The notes under the pieces: model-generated | Seen by the model: only the letters and a program-made list of their open reading frames with translations | What the model was told of the DNA's origin: nothing | Database searches by the model: none | In this document: in pieces, positions 10,891-21,789 of the stretch | Position numbering within the stretch: position 1 is the stretch's first letter | Layout of the letters: every line of letters starts with the position of its first letter | Origin: Trileptium ribeirensis | Lineage: Eukaryota > Nematoda > Enoplea > Enoplida > Thoracostomopsidae | Assembly (NCBI GenBank): GCA_030248225.1 | Contig: JASANE010020197.1 | Location: forward strand, 19,340-83,339 | Direction: 5' to 3' | DNA: 64,000 nucleotides | Program-made: the position numbers and the translations under genes

Positions 10891-11672
10891 GTAAAGGTTT
10901 ATCGCAACATTCCTGTAGATTGTTGCCAAATTGAGTAAATGACATCTTACCAATGAGTGACACCTCCAATTAGTTTACCTGGACATGTGATTAGTTCCAT
11001 GATGTTGTTAACTTGGGCCCCCGCTGCTATCGCGACTAGGATTGCAGCAGATGTTTCATGATCAAGCAATACAAATCTATTTGGGAGATTATTTTTGTAC
11101 TCAACTGAGTTTAATTATTTTATTAATAGCGTTGCTGAACTTTTCAAATCGGGATTGGGCCTTTCTTAAGATTTGTTCATACCTTGAAAATTTGATGATG
11201 ATTTTTGTCATGTTTCAGAATTTCTTGCAAAATTTTAAACTAAAACTTTTCAACAGATGTTCCTTGTGCCTGATTAGCCAAAATAATACGCATCAAAAGT
11301 TTGAACGGTGCTCACACGTTCAAATTCAATAAAAGTTAAAAAATCGCCTTCAAATTTTGATAAAAATGTGAGCAAAAAGCTTGAACATGTAAACACTCCT
11401 TTTTGTGGTTGGAAAATGTTGCGGATGGAAAATTAATGGAATCTTCGGATAAAAATTTTATTGCCTAAACACTAACTGGCTTTAGAAAAATTTGCATATT
11501 TAGCTGTTTACATTAAAACTAAACATTTTATCGATTGTGTACATATGTATAGCTATATATTTGCTTAAAATGTATTTTAGGGCTCACTCATAACAGTGTT
11601 GGCTGCGTGTCGAATGTGGGCTGCAAGCAAGTAAAAAAATCTTTGTTGAATTCTAATAATTTATAATATTAG

Positions 11673-11767
11673 AAGCTGCCGCTGCGCCAGGAGGCATACG
11701 TGTACCAAGTGTCTTACCAAATTTTGGAGCAACGCTATCCCGAACTAGATATCTCGTTTTGTCCTAG
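11673..11767 (+). other. Candidate plus-strand terminal exon
   Basis: After acceptor TTATAATATTAG, the frame in phase with 10714-10890 gives 30 codons (including GGIRVPSVLPNFGATLSR) and a TAG stop. A second frame from the same acceptor is also open, for 38 codons to TAA at 11787. If real, this is the 3' end of a small gene nested in intron 1 of the minus-strand gene. Two competing frames lower confidence. Confidence 0.25.
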
Positions 11768-11789
11768 GATAATTTCCAGGCGACTGTAA

Positions 11790-12025
11790 TACCGGTACAA
11801 ACGAGTTCAATTTGAAAAATGACATTATATTATAGACACAAAGTAAACACAAATTTTTTCATATAATATACGACAGGGTTAAGTTACAATGATAAAACGA
11901 CGTACTTATCAACATTCGAGGATATTCAAAATCTAGTACGTATTCTTTCGAAAAAAAAAATAAAAAAATTGCAAAACGAAATTAAAAATCAGTTTTGAAA
12001 ATTTCGTTCCAAGGTTGTTACGTAC
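11790..12025. other. A-rich intronic sequence
   Basis: This holds poly(A)-like runs near 11951-11968 that could be polyadenylation context for the block before it. Nothing else is recognised. Confidence 0.3.
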
Positions 12026-12206
12026 CTATATTTAGAGGCTCGTTGTAAACATACGAAAGAACCACACCGAGCACTGAAACGCGTTTTGCAGCAGGTTGTT
12101 TTGATTTTCGATCGTATAACATTTTCAAATATGTCATAGAAGGGTGGACTTTATCCAAGGCTGTTGTAGATAGGCCTGACGTCGATGGTTGTTGATTGTC
12201 ATCCAT
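12026..12206 (-). CDS. First coding exon of the unidentified minus-strand gene
   Basis: On the minus strand an ATG at 12206 opens 60 codons plus one base, ending at donor ATATAG|GTACGT. The protein starts MDDNQQPSTSGLS, a flexible N-terminus, then a helical stretch (MTYLKMLYDRK) and VSVLGVVLSYVYNEP. The one-base overhang joins the exon at 9946-10109 in phase. The start was chosen as the first ATG of the frame, with A/T-rich leader sequence before it. I do not recognise the family. Confidence 0.65.
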
Positions 12207-12600
12207 TACAATAAGTAAATAATATATGTTTAAAAGTGAGGAACACTACCAATTAAATAAAATAAAATGAACCGTTAGGAACCTATCTTCCGATCTTTCG
12301 GCCTACTTTTACGAAGGGAAATAACAGCAACTACGCTACAACAAAGCATTGAAATAGTGGTAGATACTTTTCGTATTTAACAAAAGAGCACGAACTGAAT
12401 CTTCAAGCTTTCGTTTCAGCTATAACGTGACACGATCGGACATTGCAAATTTGAGCTATGGATGCCACAAGAAAAAGTGTACAATCTCAAAGTGGCCAAT
12501 TTTACTACGGGATAAGAAAATTTGTTTTGTTCACACACAGAATTCAATTCCATAATGTATGTATTATAGTTATTACAACATATAGAACACTCTTATAGAC
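12207..12600. other. Upstream region of the minus-strand gene
   Basis: The promoter or 5' UTR should lie here, but I see no clear TATA box or initiator and no other feature. Confidence 0.3.
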
Positions 12601-12613
12601 TTGTCACTCTATG

Positions 12614-13635
12614 TCACTGTGACACTACAGCCGGTGCGACGTATACCATCTTTGAAGGAGGCGACAGTACTGGCAGTGTCGCATAACGGACGGGCAAAAA
12701 ATGTTGTGGTTGAAGTATTGTGAGTCCATGTAGAATCTTGCAAGCATACATTAGGTCGATTGTTTCACGGCTTTCGGCAAGAGTAAAGTGGTTGTTGGGA
12801 TGAAAATCTGACGCAAGCCGCAGGTATCTCTGCTGGGTAGCTTCAAGCTTGTCAATAAACGTTACATACTGAGGTGACCACGCGACTGTGGGAAATTCAA
12901 GGGTAGGCCGGACTTGTGCCTTGAAAAGAGGCATGATGATGTCTGATATACGGGAAACAACGGTGCGTTAAATCAGCCCGATTCGTTTGCTAGCCTTTTT
13001 GACGATATAGTCCACATGGTGATTCCAGCGGAGGTCGTCGGACACTACGACGCCAAGATGGCGGATAAATGATACTTCAGCTATGGGTCCATCACGTAAA
13101 TGTACGGCAGAGACGGTTGTATACGGAGACGATTAACAAATTTGGAGCGCAGCAGTGGCTCATCACATCAAAGTTCTAACTCATTAAGGACCAGCTGTAG
13201 AACCCAAGAGTCTGCAGGAGTAGCTATGAGTTTGCGGAGCCTGACATCGTCTACGAATGAATCTACGCTGCACAGGCCGACGAGGCGAGTGGCAAGGTTC
13301 TTGATGTATATAAATTAAGAAGCAGCCTAGAAATCGACCCCTGTGGAGTTCGCTAAGGACCGGCTTCCAAGAAGTTGTAACACCGTGGGTAACAACACGC
13401 TGCCTGCGACCATTGAGAAAATGGAAAACCACCTAAGGAGTCTTCCCATATTCCACAGCTTCCGACCTTGAAGAGCAGTTGACATATATGTAGGTACAGG
13501 GTCGAATGCCCTCCGAAAGTCAATATAGATCACGTCAACCCTTGGAAGCGCAGGATTATCAAATGTCGATGTTAACACCTCCAGTGATGTCAAAAGATTG
13601 GAAATGACTGAGTGGCCGGATATATATAATAACAT
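12614..13635 (-). mobile_element. CR1/Jockey-like non-LTR retrotransposon relic (RT domain and C-terminus)
   Basis: The minus strand carries, in order, an RT block with YIDFRRAFD (13533-13501), a polymerase box F-V-D-D (13257-13246) where YADD is usual, and a C-terminal thumb-like part with KAQVRPTLEFPTVAWSP and LEATQQRYLRLAS. The parts lie in different frames with stops between them, so the copy is dead and truncated at both ends. It belongs to a different lineage from the RT copies at 52-54 kb. Confidence 0.75.
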
Positions 13636-13844
13636 ATAATATATGCGTCAACATGGAGGCACACTGTAGCCGCTGGGTCAGACAAATCACGGAAATGGTA
13701 CGTGTACCTATATATACTTACATGTATAGTACATTGTTGCAGGCGCTTTGGCAAATAATGATAATTTGTTTGGTAAGAAATTTTTTATTTGCGCTTATGA
13801 AAGGTGTGTGATGATTAAAGGATGTGAACAGCAACCGATTGAAA

Positions 13845-13930
13845 AGCTGTACTGGGATTTGAATCCAGGATCTACTGCCTTTGGATCTGCAAGACGGTGC
13901 TCCCACGAATGAGGCTGAGGTATCCCTGCC
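13845..13930 (-). mobile_element. tRNA-Cys-like sequence, probable SINE head or pseudogene
   Basis: On the minus strand an A-box-like stretch (CTCATTCGTGGGAGCA) precedes TTGCAGATCCAAAGG, resembling a tRNA-Cys anticodon arm, and a B box GGATTCAAATCCC (13866-13854). About eight extra bases sit between the anticodon and T arms, so it is not an intact tRNA. Confidence 0.5.
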
Positions 13931-13979
13931 TGATCTTATACCGATTATAAGATAGCTGCTATAATCGACACCTCTTTGT

Positions 13980-14650
13980 TATTTTTATCGTTTTGTTCGA
14001 CCGGGGTTGGAATTTGTAAAGACGGCTATCGGTACTTAATAAGACGGAGAGTCGTCAGTGAAATACTATGGCTTCGTGGATGTGGTCAGTGTTATATTTT
14101 AAAATTTGATCGAAGTAGGATTGGAGCGTGAATTTTTATGACGGCTATCGGGAATTAAATGGTGACGGGATTCGACACCGAAGATTGTTGAGAACGAGGT
14201 GTGGCCAGTAGTATGCCGGTGGGACATCGAGGGTGGCACACGTTCTTTTGCTCCGCGATCTACGTCTACGCCTTAGATATTGCGCTGCGGCGTGGCTAAA
14301 ACTAAGCACCCTTGTTCCAGAAATTTGAGAAACAAGCCCATGTTTACCTAATGTTTATTAGCAAAACAGTTATGAGCATATATATGTCAAGGCACAATTA
14401 TTTGGATCCGTTCTTTTAAGCTGTACCAATTTGTAACTGCCGGTAATTTTAGCCCTCGTTCTAACTGTCCCATTGGCGCACAGCGCTACTGGCTCTTCGG
14501 TTTTCTTCTATTAGCGTTAAGAGTTAGATTATCTGGCACTTTAATACTCCTCTTGTGAGGTTACCACAGTTACCCCGGATAGCTGGCGTACTGTGCGATT
14601 ATTTAATGACCCCAACCTGGGCTTAAGGATTACATCCTTCGGATTTATTC
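13980..14650 (+). repeat. Modular repeat family, internal module (copy A)
   Basis: Landmarks GACGGCTATCGG, GACGGGATTCG and GGCCAGTAGTATGCCGGTGG recur at 27.96-28.24 kb and, reversed, at 16.65-16.77 kb. They are followed by blocks resembling the 28.5 kb tandem units. The family may be a non-autonomous retroelement; no protein is recognised. Confidence 0.5.
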
Positions 14651-15404
14651 TTAAACGCCTTCCACCAACCTATCCTGTAGTAGCTTGTTCTTTGAGAATT
14701 CAAGCTAAGAAAGAAATCAGAAATCCATAAGCTTCTTCAGACTTTCCTATATCCCTAAGCTATACACACAAATCTTTGCGTGGGAGTCAATAACCAACAA
14801 CTAACCAAAAAAAAATTAAAACGGCAAACATGTAGACACTGCATTTTTGGCGCACCCGAATCCAGCGAGGACAAAACACAACTGACGAAATAAAACTTAA
14901 ATATAATAAATTTCAAATCCCGGGCCAATAGCTGCGGAGTTGCGTCAATCGCGTAATCGCCAACTCCCGCTTTTGGAGACATGGCAATCGCCCATAGGTT
15001 GGATCCCACTAGCTAAGTCCTCCTTACAACTAAATTAGGCCACACATAAATTTTAGTGTGGTTTGAGACTTATAACTCTTGTTAGCTTAGGGAGCCTCCG
15101 ACAGTAGTAGTACGCCGGTAGGGCTAATTTGAATGTCATGTGTTTTATTAGACGAATTTTAGTGATAGTTGTAAATACAAAATAATAAAATAAAATAGTA
15201 AATACACTAGCATAATAGATCAGCATTACTATCTTGGTGACAAGCAGTAACGCAATAAACACGAAAACCAATAGAATTTGATGCGACGGTTTAAAACCAA
15301 AACAAAATCTAATGATAACTTAAAAATCACTATTGACACAAAAATAAAGTAGTTAAAATTTTATTAATTTAAAGTTAATTTCGGTTGCTTGCTTAAGGGT
15401 GCAT
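14651..15404. other. Repeat-flanked sequence, nothing recognised
   Basis: This lies between internal and terminal modules of the repeat family. Short minus-strand frames (14755-15009 and 15053-15271) have no support. Confidence 0.3.
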
Positions 15405-15650
15405 ATACAATTGTTAGACTAGGCTACAAAGGGGAATCCCGGTCCAAACCCGCCCTAAAACCCCAAGATTTTCCTAAAACCCAGGGTTTTCACCAATTTA
15501 GCTATTATACCCCTCCCTGGCTTTTATGTCCTTGTTTTCGTTTTCGTTGTTATCGATTGTTTTACGTCTTCTCCAGTTAATTTGAATAAATTGCATCAAA
15601 AATGCAATTAGCTAACAAGAAGTTAGCTGGATTTTATGTTATTATTCACT
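15405..15650 (+). repeat. Modular repeat family, terminal module (copy A)
   Basis: The module starts TGTTAGACTAGGCTACAAAG-like, then CCGGTCCAAACCCGCCCTAAAA, TATTATACCCCTCCCTGG and GCTAACAAGAAGTTAGCTG. It is repeated at 21.79 kb (same strand) and at 27.7 and 29.5 kb (reverse). It behaves like an LTR-sized terminal repeat, but an LTR structure is not proven. Confidence 0.5.
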
Positions 15651-15824
15651 TGTAGTTCTGTTCTCGTGTCTAGAGTACGGCGGTTCTTCTTCCCGTTGTT
15701 AATTTTCATTATTATTTTTATAGCGTAGAAATTACGCTTATGATTTGCAGAGGTTTTGCTTTTGCTGATAGCCGAGTAAAAATGTTACGCGTTAGTTGTT
15801 ACTTTTATCAAATAGTTTTGTTAT

Positions 15825-16288
15825 TGACGGAGGCAAGACGAGCCACCGAAGGTGGCGAGTCGCAGCCGGAGGCGTACATTTAACTTTATATATATCAATA
15901 TACTAGACGCAAAATTTCAATTTTCTCTGTGACTTTTTTTTTGTTTGTCACAGACAGGTCTGCAGGTTGAACGCCTGGGCCGATTTTAGAAATTTTTTTC
16001 TTCGTGTTGCATATTCTCTTGCGGAGTGCCCTTTCATTGAGCACTTTTTTCTACGAAAATTGCTTTGTACTCAAAATTAAGCAAATGTTGCTCAAACTTA
16101 GGGATTTTTGACATTTTTTCAGCTTTTTCACCGCATCTCGACAACCGTTCGTGCTATTTCGGCGATTTTTTTACATAAAATGTATTTTCACGTTTTCTAA
16201 ACAGCTGTATATAGCTGATTGACGTATTTCATCTCTTTCCTTAAAAATTAAGCCGTTCACGCCGTTGTTAACCACCATGCCTCCGTCA
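15825..16288. mobile_element. 464-bp MITE-like element with perfect 11-bp inverted ends
   Basis: TGACGGAGGCA at 15825-15835 is the exact inverse of TGCCTCCGTCA at 16278-16288. The interior has no coding sequence. It carries a GTTTGTCACAGACAGG / GCCGATTTTAG order loosely like the GTCCGTC repeats at 4.76, 62.27 and 63.80 kb. No target duplication is obvious. Confidence 0.55.
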
Positions 16289-16649
16289 CCCACGTTTACG
16301 TGTTACTAGTATGACTTAGCTAACAGCTTCACGTTAGCTTATGTGTTTGTGTTTTTCATGTCTGGATGAAATCGATTTGACTTCAACGATTAGATTTTAT
16401 GGTTTATTGGCCCAAGGCTTATACAAAAAATAACGAGCGTAAAGAGCCACTCTTATGATAGGAAATTGGCAGAGATTGCTGAATAGTGTTCAAAGTTTCG
16501 AATTTCAATTGCTGGCTAAAGAACAAAATTAATGCTGGCTCAGGATTCACATATAGGTACTCTAAAAAGTAATCAGTTATAAATTAGTACTAATATTTTC
16601 CCCACCACGCTAGGTGAATTGCGTCATTGCTAAAAGATAGACACGCGCT

Positions 16650-16765
16650 AAAAGAAGGCGACCACTTAGTTTCCGCCGGCATACTACTGGCCACCCTTCG
16701 AACCGCACATCTTTCGGTGAAGAATCCCGTCCCAATTTAACCGTCATAAAATATTACAGTACCAC
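16650..16765 (-). repeat. Modular repeat family, internal module, reversed (copy C)
   Basis: On the minus strand it reads GACGGTTAAATTGGGACGG, GATGTGCGGTTCG and GGCCAGTAGTATGCCGG, matching the modules at 14.1 and 28.0 kb. Confidence 0.55.
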
Positions 16766-17065
16766 CCTAAACCAAACCATTCAATACGTTAAAATATAAC
16801 ATGCTGACCACGACGTCGTGTAAAAGCAGGAAACAGTTGCAATAAAATAAAAGTGGTCAGTCGTTTGGATAATAAAAATTTTCCGTAAGCCTACATAAAG
16901 CACAAGCCAAGATAGAATATATTTATATCGTAGTAAAAAGTAATAAACTTTACAACCAGGACGAATTACGTTAGCCTGCTCTAAAATCAAGAAGTAATAA
17001 GAATGCCACTCCAAAGAACACCACCAAAGGTATTGACGCATAAAGATGCGATAAAAATCAAAAGA

Positions 17066-17506
17066 ATGTCGGACCAACACCAAGCGGAAAAGTACAATTA
17101 ACGGCGACAGAACCAAATATAACCACAGAGCCAGAAGATATAATTCAAGAAATTGACTTAAGAACTTTCGAACCAAAAAGGAAAGAGCAATCGGAGGAGA
17201 GAAAGTTTGCAAGAAAAGTATACTGAAACGTTTCAAGAAGAAGCAAGCATCGAAGAATTATTTGGAAATATAGAAGACCCGGAAAAAGAAATTTGGGAAA
17301 CGATGCAAATATTACGACAGAAAGAAAAACAATCACAATTTATAACGAAGCATGCGACTTTGACTAAAGAACTACAGCAAGCATGCCAAAGTCTGGATCA
17401 AGATGAACCAGAGATTCAACTGGCACAACCAAGAAATGAGTCGCAAAGTACTGATGAAGACAAAAGAACTGTAGTGCGACAAAATAACGATACTCGACTA
17501 GAATAG
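17066..17506 (+). pseudogene. Charged, coiled-coil-like open frames of unknown origin
   Basis: One frame from about 17066 (starting VGPTPSGKVQLTATEPN) stays open to about 17225. A frame shifted by one base continues to a TAG at 17504-17506 (including EASIEELFGNIEDPEKE and LTKELQQACQSLDQDEP). The product would be Glu/Lys/Gln-rich and probably helical. The two frames read like one protein with a frameshift near 17220. Context suggests a Gag-like or accessory protein of a dead retroelement, but I do not recognise it. Confidence 0.4.
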
Positions 17507-18560
17507 TCGCGACCAGAGGAGCAAAATCATAATGATCGACGACCGAAGATCATAATACAAGGAACAGAATACTATGAGGGTTCAGTCTGGATCAAGTATA
17601 CACGCCGCCGAATAACAATAAAAACATATAACAAATACAACCGACAACAATTAAAATCAGTGATCATAAAATAACCAACCATGAACGGAGTACAGTTGAA
17701 ATTCAACAATTGTATGAGCAACAACAACGGCAACCGAATACGAGTAATAAGGGCGAACCAGCAATCGATGCAAACAAAAGCGAACATGGTGCAATTTAAC
17801 CGCAACACAATGTAAACCGATATCAATACTGCGTAAATAATGACCAAATCGGTGCAAATCAAAGCAAAATTGGTGCAAACAACCGCAATATAATGTACAA
17901 ACCGAAGTCAATACAATGCAAATAACGATCGAATCGGTGCAAATCAAATCGAAATTGGGGACAATCAAGCGCGGCTTGGCGAAAATCGAGACCAATTTAA
18001 TGTGAATCGAGAATAATTCGATGCAAACAAAAACCGACTCGATGCAAACGAAAACCAAAGCCGTGCAAGTTTGGAACCAAACAGTGCATATCAAACGCGA
18101 TTTAAAATAAAGACTAGTTTAATGCAAACGGTGATCGATTCTGTGCAAACCAAATGCAATCCAACGCGAAACAAACCCAATTCGGTGCTAGCCAAAAGCA
18201 ATTCGCTCCAAACAAATAACGAATTGGCACAAATCAAATGCGATTCGGTGCAAGCAATGAACGAATCGATACAACGCAATTAGGACTCACTACAAATGGG
18301 ACCAATTTAATTCAAACCTTGATCAATTTGGCTCAAATTTTGACCAAATCGGTGTATACATAAAGCTATACAAAACCAATGCGATTCAGTGTAAACCACG
18401 ATCAAATCAGTGCAATCGGTAGACAAACGTATCACGATACAATCAGCCGGTCTAAAGAACCGATAACAATACCGATCAAAGAATTGATTCAATCGGAGTA
18501 ACAAAAAATCGTAAAAACAATCGGTTCATCCGAAGGAATTTGGGATTAACGACGAACCGG
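17507..18560 (+). repeat. A-rich, T-poor low-complexity tract with GGTGCAAATCAAA motif
   Basis: Short motifs like ATCGGTGCAAATCAAA and CGATGCAAACAAAA recur irregularly every 30-40 bases. The plus strand is strongly depleted in T, so long antisense frames appear (for example 17657-18094) that I treat as artefacts. Confidence 0.6.
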
Positions 18561-18564
18561 ATCA

Positions 18565-18950
18565 ATGATAACGAAGATGGTGTGTCTAAAAACCAAAAGA
18601 GCCAATACGAATAGAACGATCAGAATGACGACCCAACCCATGGTAATCGAACCAATAACAATCGGGGTAGAATCAAAACCGATTCAATACGAGAAAACGG
18701 CAGTCAAATCGAACAAGAATGCCCAAAGAATACCGGTATCAACGAAACCGGTCCATAATTCCACGACGTCGAGGCTCGTCCACCCAAAGAATAAGCGGGT
18801 GGTCTCAAACAATATTATTACAAAAAGAACGATCGATAGAGACAAACTTAATAATAATGCCAAAAATAAGATACTAAACCTGAAGAAACCGGTGATTTTA
18901 CCAAAGAACAACAAGAATAACATTGATATAATAGTTTTATTGTTTGTATA
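18565..18950 (+). pseudogene. Lys/Asn/Thr-rich open frame ending in the hAT-like insertion
   Basis: The frame is basic and low-complexity (including NRTIRMTTQPMVIEPITIG) and shares the strand bias of the block before it. It reads straight into TA repeats and the hAT-like end at 18976. It is likely part of the same dead element; function unknown. Confidence 0.3.
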
Positions 18951-18975
18951 CATAACTGTATATATATATACGTAT

Positions 18976-20152
18976 CAGGGAATAACCGGAACCAAAATTT
19001 ACCGGAACCGGAACCAGCAACCGGAACCGTCCATTTAAACCGGATCCGGAACCAGAACCTGGTCTTCGAAATTTATATATAGTAAAACAGATGATGGAAG
19101 AAATGAAGGTATAGTGGATTTAAAATGCATTAAAAATAACTTTTACATTAAGCTTAATGTTTTGCGATGGTATTATTGCCTTTCTGAAACTTTAAAGAGA
19201 CTGAGGAAGCTAATAATGTTTATTTATCGATCAAATATGTCGATTTTTGGACACCCAGAGCAAAAAATGCCTTCCACTATACACCATTGCATATATGCGT
19301 CAAATCTAATATGCTTACAAAGCTTGGAGCGTAGAATACACACTTTCGCTCTGTCTCCAGTCGCCTCCCTTTACTACACATACGTTTGTTGCATGTTCTT
19401 CTGTAGGAAACTTAAAATTATTGGTTTATATGATTCTAAGAGAAAATAATAGATAGAAGGTAATTTTCTGATCAGTGGTCAGAGACACTGTTTAGGCTAG
19501 CGTTGGACAAACAGTGCCCGTCAGTTAGATCATAATGATGATAACTTTCTAATCGGAATGCTATAAATGAGACACACTGTGATGCTGCTCGCACAGTTAC
19601 AATCAATACAGTTCATTGTCAAGAAAGCAGTTTCTAGCTGCGTTGCAGATAACGTTAGTTTACTTCAAGTTAAACTGATTTACCAAGTTTACAAGCGCAC
19701 TGGCGGGTGCCTGACGCAATTTATGTTAGCCAAGCATACCCTAAGTACTTCTGCGTAAGCCATACTTTGTTACCGAGTTGAACCGGTTTTATTCAAACGT
19801 ATCCCACAGACTTCTGGATGTGTAAAATAGCTGCTACAAGAATCGACCTGGCTTTGATTTAACAAACTCCTGCAGGTTATTATTAAAAATTCCTGCTCAA
19901 ATTATGTGCCCTACTTACGTTTTACACGGCATGTGGCTAGTTAATCTGTTCTTTTGCTTGGTTGTATTGGAGCTTGATCATTGTATAATATATATTACAT
20001 ATGTTTGGATTACAGGATAAAGCAAAAAAACGTGGAAAATTTCAAACAAAATTTTTAAACCGGAATTAAGGTTCCGGTATCGTTTTTGCCCTTTGCCGAA
20101 ACCGCAACCGGAACATGATTTCCGCCGGAACCGGAGTTCCGGTTACTCCGAG
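18976..20152 (+). mobile_element. hAT-like non-autonomous DNA element, copy 2
   Basis: It starts CAGGGAATAACCGGAACC after a TA run and ends at GGTTACTCCGAGG, where the final CCCTG is mutated. The interior matches copy 1 without the RT insertion and copy 3. No transposase is encoded; frames such as 19114-19449 are repeat-borne. Confidence 0.7.
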
Positions 20153-20177
20153 GTACGGCGGAAATATATATATATAT

Positions 20178-21327
20178 CAGGGAATAACCGGAACCGGAAC
20201 CAGCAACCGGAACCGTCCATTTAAACCGGATCCGGAACCGGAACCTGGTCTTCGAAATTTATATATAGTAAAACAGATGATGGAAGAAATGAAGGTATAC
20301 TGGATTTAAAATGCATTAAAAATAACTTTTACATTAAAATTAATGTATTGCGATGGTATTATTGCCTTTCCGAAACTGTAAAGAGACTGAGGAAGCTAAT
20401 AATGTTTATTTATCGATCAAATATGTCAGTTTTTTGACATTCAGAGCAAAATATGTCTTCCACTATACACCACTGCGTATACTGCGTCAAATGGAATGTG
20501 CTTACAAAGCTTGGACCGTAGAATACATACTTTCGCTCTGTCTCCAGTCGCCTCCCTTTACTACACATACGTTTGTTACATGTTCTTCTGTAGGAAACTT
20601 CAAATTATTGGTTTATATGATTCTAAGAGAAACTAATAGATAAAAGGTAATTTTCTGATCAGTGGTCAGAGACACTGTTTAGGCTAGCGTTGGACAAACA
20701 GTGCCCGTCAGTTAGATCATGATGATAACTTTCTAATCAGAATACTATAAATGAGACACACTGTGATGCTGCTCACACAGTTTCAATCAATACAGTTTAT
20801 TGCCAAGAAAGCAGTTTCTAGTTGCGTTGCAGATAACGTTAGTTTACTTCAATTTGGACTGATTTACCAAGTTAACAAGCGCACTGGCGGCTGCTTGACG
20901 CAATTTATGTTAGCCAAGCATACCTTAAGTACTTCTGCGTAAGCCATGCTCTGTTACCGAGTTGGACCGGTTTAATGCACACGGTCCCACAGACTTCTGG
21001 ATGTGTAAAATAGCTGCTACAAGCATCGACCTGGCTTTGATTTAACAAACTCCTGCAAGTTATTATGAAAAATTCTTGCTCTAATTATGTGCCTTACTTA
21101 CGTTTCACACGGCAAATTGGTTAGTTAATCTTTTCTTTTGCTTGGTTGTATAGCTTGATCATTGTATAATATATATTACATATGTTTGGATTACAGGATA
21201 AAGCAAAAACGTGGAAAATTTCAAACAAAATTTTTAAACCGGAATTTCGGAATTTTGCCCTTTGCCGGAACCGCAACCGGAACACGATTTTCGCCGGAAC
21301 CGGAACCGGAATTCCGGTTACTCCCTG
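20178..21327 (+). mobile_element. hAT-like non-autonomous DNA element, copy 3
   Basis: Intact inverted ends (CAGGGAATAACCGGAACC at the left; TTCCGGTTACTCCCTG at the right) between ATATAT runs. It lies only about 25 bases after copy 2 in the same orientation and has the same interior. Confidence 0.75.
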
Positions 21328-21789
21328 ATATATATATATTGGTCTAAACATTATTAATTTTAAGGCAATTATGTTTGGGGGACCTCTAATAACCGAGGAA
21401 ACTCCCCTTGACAAGAACTGAATGAAGAGTAAATCGGGTTGGTAAACTGAAAGATGAAATAAAATCGGGTAGGTAAAGAAAGAATAAAATACGGAAGGAA
21501 AAAGGGATCGGTTAATGAATGAAACAAAAATTGCTTGGAAGCATCAGTGGTAGATGCAGTTGCAGCAGCGGGGGTGAATGGTACGAAAAAAATAAGGTAT
21601 ATAAAGGCATCGAACCGGAATAAAGCAGATGCGGTTGTGAGATCAAAAGTCGAAGGTAGGGACTTCGGTCCGGTACGTGGAGGGGTTCATCACTTCAAAC
21701 GTCCGCCGTCAGCGTTTTGAGAGCAATTCCTCATCTGGTTTTGGAAATAAAAAGAAGGCATCAGTGGTAGGTGCTCATCAGACAACTGG
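21328..21789 (+). other. Unassigned region with a 61-codon frame
   Basis: A frame at 21535-21720 (starting MEASVVDAVAAAGVNGTKK) is basic and has no recognised domain. It abuts the terminal repeat module, so it may belong to that element. Confidence 0.25.

Noticed and set aside
16781..18094. Long minus-strand frames (151 and 145 codons)
   Set aside because: They are antisense to a T-poor block, where stop codons are rare on the complement.
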